This document shows positions 36,233-40,701 of a DNA stretch of 40,701 nt, piece by piece. The DNA is from JAEUSF01 sp964484145 (GTDB lineage Bacteria > Patescibacteriota > Doudnabacteria > UBA920): positions 1-40,701 of the forward strand of contig CAZAED010000007.1 of assembly GCA_964484145.1 (NCBI GenBank). Reading direction: 5' to 3'. A program made the position numbers and the translations under genes. How positions within the stretch are numbered: the stretch's first letter is position 1; each line of letters begins with the position of its first letter. The notes below the pieces were generated by a model. That model was not told the DNA's origin and ran no database searches. It was given only the letters and a program-made list of their open reading frames with translations.

Positions 36233-36628
36233 ATGGAACCAAAAATAAGAAAACCTGACTTATTATTTCCTGAGCTTTCATATAAAATTGTAGGCGTTCT
36301 GTTTACAGTTTATAAAGAGTTAGGTTCAGATTTGTTGGAAAAACATTATCAACGAGCTATAGGACTAGAATTTTCTAAACAAAAAATTGCTTTTAATGAA
36401 CAAACACCTGTTCCTTTGTTGTATCAAGGAGAAAAGATTGGTACTTACTTGGTAGATTTTTTAATTGATAATAAGGTTATTTTAGAAATAAAAAAGAATA
36501 AAAATTTTTCAAAAAAACATATAGATCAAGTAAATAGTTATTTAAAAGCTTTTGAGCTTCAGCTTGGTATACTCGCCAACTTTACCGAAAATGGTGTAAT
36601 ATATAAAAGAATTGTGAATATTAAATAA
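36233..36628 (+). CDS. GxxExxY protein (PF13366, PD-(D/E)XK-like)
   Basis: 131 residues from the ATG at 36233; a TTG at 36218 also fits but is less likely. Motif ELSYKIVGVLFTVYKELG then GSDLLEKHYQRA, and the nuclease-like core VDFLIDNKVILEIKK with Asp, Glu and Lys in the PD-(D/E)XK order. Family function is unknown; the genes are common in Patescibacteria, Bacteroidetes and cyanobacteria and often lie between unrelated genes. Here it lies between the Nramp and ABC genes and is flanked by 34-nt inverted repeats, as a mobile unit would be. Ends at a TAA followed by the right arm. Confidence 0.88.
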   Translation: MEPKIRKPDLLFPELSYKIVGVLFTVYKELGSDLLEKHYQRAIGLEFSKQKIAFNEQTPVPLLYQGEKIGTYLVDFLIDNKVILEIKKNKNFSKKHIDQVNSYLKAFELQLGILANFTENGVIYKRIVNIK

Positions 36629-36634
36629 TGATTG

Positions 36635-36668
36635 GTTCGTATTTTTGTACCAAGTTCGTATTTCGTAG
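36635..36668. repeat. Right 34-nt inverted repeat flanking the GxxExxY gene
   Basis: GTTCGTATTTTTGT...TTTCGTAG; inverse of 36163-36196 (28/34). It ends 9 nt before the start codon of the ABC gene. Confidence 0.75.
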
Positions 36669-36677
36669 AGACATATT

Positions 36678-38420
36678 ATGAATATATTACTTAAGTACCT
36701 AAAACCTTTTTGGAAAGTCGTGGCGTTCGCGTTGTTTTTAGCTGCGGTAAACCAAATTTTTTCTTTAATTGACCCATACATATTTCGTCTTATATTAGAC
36801 AACTATGTTGCTAAGTTTGATACACTTACACGAACTGAGTTCTTTCAAGGCGTGGGGGTCTTGCTACTTCTTTCTATGGGCACAGCTTTGGTTTCGCGCG
36901 TTGCCAAAAATTTTCAGGATTATTTTGTAAACACTGTAACTCAAAAATTAGGCGCGAAAATGTATACAGACGGTTTAGCTCATAGCTTACAACTTCCTTA
37001 CCAGGTGTTTGAAGACCAAAGAAGCGGGGAAACGCTTGAGAAACTACAAAAGGTTAGGCAAGACGTACAGGCGCTTATAACATCTTTAGTGAATGTTTTA
37101 TTCTTTACACTGGTAGGTTTTGTATTTGTAATTGTTTACGCCTTTTTTGTAAGCTGGATAATAGCCGTTGTGTATTTGGCTATGGTGCCGCTCTTAGGTT
37201 TTACCGCGGTGTTTTTAAGCCGGAAAATTAAAAATGTCCAAACCAGAATTGTGGCGCAGACTACAGCTTTAGCCGGTTCTACAACTGAAAGTCTTAGAAA
37301 TATAGAACTAGTAAAAAGTATGGGGCTTTCTGAAGCGGAAGTAGGTAGGCTTAATCATACTACTCAGGAAATTCTTAAGCTTGAACTGGAAAAAGTTAAG
37401 TATGTCCGTTCTTTAAGTTTTATTCAGGGTACGCTAATAAACCTGCTCCGTACCATGATGTTGTTAGTTATGATGTACTTAATTTTTACTAAGCAAGTTA
37501 CCTTCGGTCAGTTCTTTTCTTTGTGGATATACTCCTTCTTTTTGTTCAATCCGCTTCAGGAAATGGGTAACACCATACAGGCTTATAGGGAAGCCCAAGC
37601 TAGTTTAGATAACTTTAAGAAAATTTTGGCTATGGAAAAAGAGCCACTTAACCCGAATGCGGAAAAAATTGGGGTTGTAAATAAAATTTCTTTTGAAGGT
37701 GTTTCGTTTAAGCACGTAACCGGCACAAGGCCGGCACTCGACAAAGTAAATTTTCGTGCGGAGAAAGGCGAGACTATAGCTTTTGTGGGGCCTTCTGGTA
37801 GTGGTAAAACAACTTTAGTTAAACTTTTAGTTGGACTTTACAGGCCAATGGAAGGCAAGCAGTTTTATAACCAAGTGGAAATAAATAGTTTAAATTTGGA
37901 AGAACTTCGTTCGCAAATTGGTTTGGTTACGCAAGACACCCAGCTTTTTGCCGGCACTATTCGTGAAAATTTAAAGTTTGTTAATCAAAATTCTACAGAC
38001 GAAGAATTGTGGGCAGCGCTTAAAAAGAGCGCGGCCGATAGTTTAATGCAAAGAGCAGACAAAGGCTTAGACACAGTTATTGGCGAGGGCGGAGTAAAAG
38101 TTTCGGGCGGTGAAAAGCAGCGTCTTTCTATTGCACGTGCGCTGCTTCGCAACCCAAATATTTTAGTTTTCGACGAAGCTACATCGGCACTAGACTCTTT
38201 AACTGAAGAGCAAATAACTTCTACTATTCGTTCTTTATCGCAAAACTCAAAACAAATAACTGTGCTTATAGCACACCGTCTTTCTACTATAATGCACGCA
38301 GACAGAATTTATGTACTTGAAAAAGGTAAAGTAGCCGAACAAGGGGCTCACCAAGCTTTGCTAGACCAAAAAGGTCTTTACTACGCTATGTGGAGACAGC
38401 AGATAGGGGAGAAAGAATAA
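36678..38420 (+). CDS. ABC exporter, fused permease and ATPase
   Basis: 580 residues. N-terminal type IV exporter membrane domain of six helices (about 10-310) and ATPase domain with Walker A GPSGSGKTT (about 370-378), Q-loop QDTQLFAG, signature VSGGEKQR (about 474-481), Walker B ILVFDEATSALD (about 494-505) and the H-loop AHRLSTI. As a half-transporter it works as a homodimer or with another half-transporter. Substrate unknown; relatives export lipids, peptides or drugs. A repeat and a terminator follow. Confidence 0.93.
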   Translation: MNILLKYLKPFWKVVAFALFLAAVNQIFSLIDPYIFRLILDNYVAKFDTLTRTEFFQGVGVLLLLSMGTALVSRVAKNFQDYFVNTVTQKLGAKMYTDGLAHSLQLPYQVFEDQRSGETLEKLQKVRQDVQALITSLVNVLFFTLVGFVFVIVYAFFVSWIIAVVYLAMVPLLGFTAVFLSRKIKNVQTRIVAQTTALAGSTTESLRNIELVKSMGLSEAEVGRLNHTTQEILKLELEKVKYVRSLSFIQGTLINLLRTMMLLVMMYLIFTKQVTFGQFFSLWIYSFFLFNPLQEMGNTIQAYREAQASLDNFKKILAMEKEPLNPNAEKIGVVNKISFEGVSFKHVTGTRPALDKVNFRAEKGETIAFVGPSGSGKTTLVKLLVGLYRPMEGKQFYNQVEINSLNLEELRSQIGLVTQDTQLFAGTIRENLKFVNQNSTDEELWAALKKSAADSLMQRADKGLDTVIGEGGVKVSGGEKQRLSIARALLRNPNILVFDEATSALDSLTEEQITSTIRSLSQNSKQITVLIAHRLSTIMHADRIYVLEKGKVAEQGAHQALLDQKGLYYAMWRQQIGEKE

Positions 38421-38423
38421 GTA

Positions 38424-38463
38424 ATTGACCAAAATTAAATAAAATTAAATAAAATTGACCATA
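38424..38463. repeat. 10-nt tandem repeat after the ABC gene
   Basis: ATTGACCAAA, ATTAAATAAA, ATTAAATAAA, ATTGACCATA. Same family as 10066-10105. Confidence 0.75.
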
Positions 38464-38466
38464 ATT

Positions 38467-38489
38467 AAAGCCCGTGTAAGCGGGCTTTT
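38467..38489 (+). terminator. Terminator of the ABC exporter gene
   Basis: AAAGCCCG (38467-38474) pairs with CGGGCTTT (38481-38488), loop TGTAAG, T-run to 38489. Its T-run overlaps the next promoter's -35. Confidence 0.8.
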
Positions 38490-38514
38490 CAATTTGGGTG
38501 AAATAGACTATAAT
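38486..38514 (+). promoter_or_regulatory. Promoter of the small structured unit
   Basis: TTTTCA, 17-nt spacer, perfect TATAAT; start near 38521. Confidence 0.55.
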
Positions 38515-38543
38515 AGTTGAAACTTATTTAAGGAGGGTTTGTT

Positions 38544-38579
38544 ATGACTTGTAGTTTTTTAATAATATTTATTTGTTAA
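38544..38579 (+). CDS. 11-aa hydrophobic mini-ORF
   Basis: MTCSFLIIFIC. A strong AAGGAGGG (38530-38537) lies 6 nt before the ATG, unusual in this window. It could be a leader peptide or a small hydrophobic membrane peptide. No homologue known to me. Confidence 0.35.
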   Translation: MTCSFLIIFIC

Positions 38580-38597
38580 AAAACTCGAGGTCGTAAC

Positions 38598-38678
38598 ATG
38601 AATATATTTGAATTTTTTGCGATCCTTTACCGGATCGCAAAAGGGAACTGGGCTATGCCCAGAAATCCTAACCTATAA
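38598..38678 (+). CDS. 26-aa mini-ORF overlapping hairpins
   Basis: Starts MNIFEFFAILYRIAK and ends MPRNPNL. GAGGT (38587-38591) lies 6 nt before the ATG. Two of the three hairpins are inside it. The N-terminal half is amphipathic. Either a real peptide or chance coding in a structured RNA. Confidence 0.3.
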   Translation: MNIFEFFAILYRIAKGNWAMPRNPNL

Positions 38679-38687
38679 CGTTCGAAC

Positions 38688-38713
38688 AACGCCGGGCTGC
38701 ACAACCCGGCGTT
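38688..38713. terminator. Terminator hairpin between the small unit and the C39 gene
   Basis: 9-bp perfect stem AACGCCGGG/CCCGGCGTT, 8-nt loop, followed by TCTCTTT. Weak T-tract. Confidence 0.6.
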
Positions 38714-38757
38714 TCTCTTTATCTGTGTAATTTTTTTATCTGCGTATCTGTGGACTG

Positions 38758-39525
38758 TTATTTCCAAACCACAATCGCAGTTTTATCTCCCTCATCAACT
38801 GCGTTTAGATTATGGCTCCAAGCTCCGGCGGCGTTATACAAAACTTCGTAGGTGTAGGGGTAGTTACGGCCCTTTCTTGTGCCGGGGTCGTTTGTTATAA
38901 AACCATTACTGTCCCAGCCTTTTACAACTAACATATGGTAAGGCGGGCCTGGCTGTCGGAAGTTTGGGTTACCAAGTTTGCGACCATTAGCTGACCAAAT
39001 TATTAAATGCCCGGCTTTTAACTCTTCTTTCATATGCTCTTCCGTCATATTTTTTTCTAAGGAAGTTTTTAGGCCATACATATCGCGCAAGAGCTGCGCT
39101 GTTTCTGCTGAGTCAATGTCTAAGTAGTAGCCAAAAGTTTGTTTTTCCCATTCAGTAATTTTAGAAAGCTCGCTTTCCACAAATTCTGGTTTTAAGGTAA
39201 GAGATGTATTCCCATTAAAGTATTGTTGCACCATAATAGCGCTTGTTTCCTCGCAGGCTTCGTTGTGGAGTTCGTCCCAGTTAGCGGTTGGAGCTTGGGA
39301 GGAGAAGGGGACTTTAAGAATGTAAGATTTAGGATATAAGATGTAAGATGTTGAGGTTGGGGAAGGGTTTTGGGTAGTTGTGGGAGTTAATGTATGGTTG
39401 CCTTTTGGTACTTCAATAATTACTGGTTCTGGATATTTTTGGCGAATAAGAAAAATAGCTAGTCCGGCAAGAACTAGACTAGCAGCCCAGGAAAAGTGAA
39501 AGCTTTTTGATTTAAAATGCCGCAT
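38758..39525 (-). CDS. C39-like cysteine peptidase domain protein, membrane-anchored
   Basis: 255 residues from the ATG at 39525; the frame extends 14 codons further, but those are encoded by ATTGACA repeats. One N-terminal membrane helix (about 11-28), a Thr/Pro/Ser linker (about 45-60) and a Peptidase_C39_2 domain: oxyanion Gln77 in PFSSQAP, catalytic Cys91 in NEACEETSA, His197 in PYHMLVVKGWD and Asn212-Asp213 in NDPG. It would act outside the membrane. Within the linker SYILYPKSYILK is the translation of the 7-nt repeat (39321-39355). Substrate unknown. Confidence 0.82.
   Translation of the reverse strand: MRHFKSKSFHFSWAASLVLAGLAIFLIRQKYPEPVIIEVPKGNHTLTPTTTQNPSPTSTSYILYPKSYILKVPFSSQAPTANWDELHNEACEETSAIMVQQYFNGNTSLTLKPEFVESELSKITEWEKQTFGYYLDIDSAETAQLLRDMYGLKTSLEKNMTEEHMKEELKAGHLIIWSANGRKLGNPNFRQPGPPYHMLVVKGWDSNGFITNDPGTRKGRNYPYTYEVLYNAAGAWSHNLNAVDEGDKTAIVVWK
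39321..39355. repeat. 7-nt repeat translated inside the C39 peptidase gene
   Basis: TGTAAGA, TTTAGGA, TATAAGA, TGTAAGA, TGTTGAG on the plus strand. On the coding strand it gives SYILYPKSYILK, a seven-residue period from three 7-mers. Confidence 0.8.
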
Positions 39526-39527
39526 AG

Positions 39528-39618
39528 ATAGATTTAAAAGATTGACATGATTGACCAAGATTGACATGATTTTTTAAAAATTCTTGTCAATCATTTAATT
39601 CTTGTCATTCTTGTCAAT
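39528..39618. repeat. ATTGACA-type repeats with inverted arms
   Basis: Left arm (39528-39572): ATTTAAAAG, ATTGACATG, ATTGACCAAG, ATTGACATG. Right arm (about 39578-39618) is the inverse: TCTTGTCAATCATTTAAT and CTTGTCATTCTTGTCAAT. The arms could fold into one long imperfect hairpin. Confidence 0.75.
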
Positions 39619-40311
39619 TTAGATGATTTCTTCTTTTTTAACTAATTTAAAATTCCCGGGCGGTAAGTTGGCGGGTAATACTAGCTTGTTCATACGTATT
39701 CTTTTAAGTCCTGTAACGCTAAGACCAACAGCCGCGAACATTCTTTTTATTTGGTGTTTTTTTCCTTCGTGAATAGTGGCGTAAACTTTGCCGTGTTTTA
39801 ATTTAATTTTGGCGGGTGAAGTCATGCCGCTAGGTAGGTCTATACCCTCTCTAAGTTTTTCTAGTTGGTATTCCTCGGGTTGTTCGTAAGTAGTAACCTC
39901 GTACTCTTTTTCGTGTTCGTATTTTGGGTGGGAAAGTTCTTGGGTTAATTCGCCATCATTCGTTAAAATTAAAAGACCTTCTGTGCCAAAGTCTAAACGG
40001 CCTACATTCCATACTTTGGTTTTATATTCTTCCGGCAATAAGTTAAAAACTGTTTTTCGCCCCCTTGGGTCTTTTTTACTAACCATAACGCCTTTAGGTT
40101 TGTTCATGGCAAGATATATTTTTTTCTCCGCAGGTTCTACTAATTTACCATATACTTTAACTACAGCTGTTTCCGGGTCTAATTTGTCTCCTAGCTTAAC
40201 TTGTTTGCCATTTACCGTAACCTGTCCAGACTTAATAAACTCCTCGGCTTTGCGCCGGGAGGCTACACCCGCTGAACTTAAATATTTTTGGACTCTTTCT
40301 TCCATCAGCAT
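39619..40311 (-). CDS. Pseudouridine synthase, RsuA/RluB/E/F family
   Basis: 230 residues from the ATG at 40311 (40305 is also possible). The frame runs open to 40446, but that part is the antisense of a tRNA and is not coding. N-terminal S4 RNA-binding domain (about 4-60; RVQKYLSSAGVASRRKAEE) and the RsuA-type catalytic domain with Asp107 in GRLDFGTEGLLILTNDG, NKPKG near 70-74 and the ending KKHQIKRMFAAVGL. It modifies a uridine in 16S or 23S rRNA. RluB is the nearest guess by length, but the family members cannot be separated by eye. Confidence 0.93.
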   Translation of the reverse strand: MLMEERVQKYLSSAGVASRRKAEEFIKSGQVTVNGKQVKLGDKLDPETAVVKVYGKLVEPAEKKIYLAMNKPKGVMVSKKDPRGRKTVFNLLPEEYKTKVWNVGRLDFGTEGLLILTNDGELTQELSHPKYEHEKEYEVTTYEQPEEYQLEKLREGIDLPSGMTSPAKIKLKHGKVYATIHEGKKHQIKRMFAAVGLSVTGLKRIRMNKLVLPANLPPGNFKLVKKEEII

Positions 40312-40327
40312 AGTATAGCATTTTGGT

Positions 40328-40356
40328 TTGATTTTTACACTCCAATATGGTAAAAT
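40328..40356 (+). promoter_or_regulatory. Promoter of the tRNA-Arg genes
   Basis: TTGATT, 17-nt spacer, TAAAAT; start near 40363, 9 nt before the tRNA. Confidence 0.6.
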
Positions 40357-40371
40357 CTGCTTATTGTGTTT

Positions 40372-40448
40372 GGTCGCGTAGCTCAGCTGGATAGAGCGCA
40401 AGCTTGCGGAGCTTGAGGTCGCAGGTTCAACTCCTGCCGCGATCACCA
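40372..40448 (+). tRNA. tRNA-Arg (GCG)
   Basis: 77 nt with CCA encoded. Acceptor GGTCGCG/CGCGATC, D-stem GCTC/GAGC, anticodon stem CAAGC/GCTTG enclosing TTGCGGA, anticodon GCG; T-arm GCAGGTTCAACTCCTGC. All stems pair. GCG reads CGC and, by wobble, CGU. Confidence 0.92.
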
Positions 40449-40585
40449 GGAATAATTATAGATAAAGGGCTCCCAAAAATCGCAATAAGATCAGCCCGGC
40501 GATTTTTGGGAAATAGGAGCGGCTGCGGAGGGTTTGAGTTTTTTTTCAAAAAGAAAAAACGAAAGACCGCAACAAGCCGCGACGA
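40449..40585. other. Structured spacer between the two tRNA-Arg genes
   Basis: Two strong hairpins: a 13-bp perfect stem (40471-40483 with 40499-40511) and a longer one near 40515-40582 with GCGGC/GCCGC ends and an inner GTTTTTT/AAAAAAC. No ORF. The role is unclear. Confidence 0.5.
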
Positions 40586-40660
40586 GGTTCCGTAGCTCAA
40601 TGGATAGAGCAGTTCTCTTCTAAGGCATTGATGTTGGTTCGATTCAAACCGGGACCACCA
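40586..40660 (+). tRNA. tRNA-Arg (TCT), possibly degenerate
   Basis: 75 nt with encoded CCA. Acceptor GGTTCCG/CGGGACC pairs (one G-U), D-arm GCTC/GAGC is normal, anticodon loop CTTCTAA gives TCT (AGA/AGG). The anticodon stem GTTCT/GGCAT has one mismatch and two G-U pairs, and the T-stem GTTGG/CAAAC has a mismatch. The call is sound, its activity less so. Confidence 0.7.
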
Positions 40661-40667
40661 GAAAAAT

Positions 40668-40691
40668 ATCGCCTAAAGGGCGATTTTTTTT
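40668..40691 (+). terminator. Terminator after the tRNA-Arg genes
   Basis: ATCGCC/GGCGAT stem, 5-nt loop and eight T's. Confidence 0.8.
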
Positions 40692-40701
40692 GTTTACCCA
40701 T

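Larger units (their letters stand above)
38521..38713 (+). ncRNA. Candidate structured small RNA with two mini-ORFs
   Basis: About 195 nt between a promoter and a terminator. Three perfect hairpins: 10 bp (38616-38625 with 38632-38641), 6 bp (38648-38653 with 38657-38662) and the final 9 bp (38688-38696 with 38705-38713). Two tiny ORFs each have a Shine-Dalgarno. Could be a regulatory RNA, a peptide-coding unit, or an array of palindromes. I match no known RNA family. Confidence 0.45.

Noticed and set aside
39526..39567. Upstream start of the C39 peptidase gene
   Set aside because: The extra 14 codons are made of ATTGACA-type repeats; the ATG at 39525 begins a normal basic N-terminus and membrane helix.
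40312..40446. N-terminal extension of the pseudouridine synthase
   Set aside because: It is the antisense of tRNA-Arg(GCG) and of the tRNA promoter; the S4 domain starts at the ATG at 40311.

Overview
The window is 40.7 kb of AT-rich bacterial DNA with very short or overlapping gene junctions, TGA used as an ordinary stop (genetic code 11), few Shine-Dalgarno sequences in front of long genes, and gene types often seen in Patescibacteria (CPR, Parcubacteria-like): a lone type IV pilin, YwbE, DUF2238, GxxExxY and a 4-TM holin-like protein. I infer a Patescibacteria-like organism; no rRNA is present to settle this.

Layout. 1-3.9 kb: start of typA (minus), an AI-2E-type exporter, zwf (oxidative pentose phosphate pathway) and a SAM methyltransferase. 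3.9-8.3 kb: a DEAD-box RNA helicase with a structured leader, divergent from a tightly overlapped operon (YwbE, alkyltransferase-like protein, pilin, YgjP-type peptidase, DUF2238), followed by msrA. 8.3-8.65 kb: a GC-rich minus-strand unit with its own promoter, two tiny ORFs and a terminator. 8.66-10.75 kb: a membrane protein, gnd and a transglutaminase-like protein. 10.75-13.46 kb (minus): what looks like a bacillithiol pathway (a half-size BshC-like protein, BshB1, BshA). 13.5-18.2 kb: a copper-handling operon (CsoR/RcnR-family regulator with operator, DUF305, CopA, TauE/SafE-cupredoxin, HMA chaperone). 18.2-20.8 kb: msrB, tRNA-His, DUF1003 and a CorC/HlyC-type protein. 20.8-26.1 kb: cyoABCDE, a bo3-type quinol oxidase with haem O synthase. 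26.1-31.4 kb: a GT2 glycosyltransferase, then a two-gene unit of no known function (Rossmann methyltransferase-like protein plus a 940-aa SF2 helicase with three dsRBD-like C-terminal repeats) and a holin-like protein. 31.4-33.3 kb (minus): ECF sigma, membrane anti-sigma and a secreted helical protein. 33.7-36.2 kb: an MgtE-N/CBS sensor and an Nramp-like transporter. 36.2-40.7 kb: a GxxExxY protein flanked by inverted repeats, an ABC exporter, a small structured RNA/mini-ORF unit, a C39-like peptidase, an RsuA/RluB-type pseudouridine synthase and two tRNA-Arg genes.

How it fits together. The gene set points to oxygen use and redox defence: a proton-pumping quinol oxidase, copper supply and detoxification, NADPH production by Zwf and Gnd, a low-molecular-weight thiol, and MsrA/MsrB repair. 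This is a rich aerobic toolkit if the host is a reduced-genome bacterium.

A second layer is repeats. Degenerate 7-, 9- and 10-nt tandem repeats sit at many gene junctions, where they often supply the stop or start codon, and some are translated in frame inside proteins (C39 peptidase, BshC-like protein, CyoB C-terminus). Short palindromes also appear in frame inside genes (alkyltransferase-like protein, transglutaminase-like protein).
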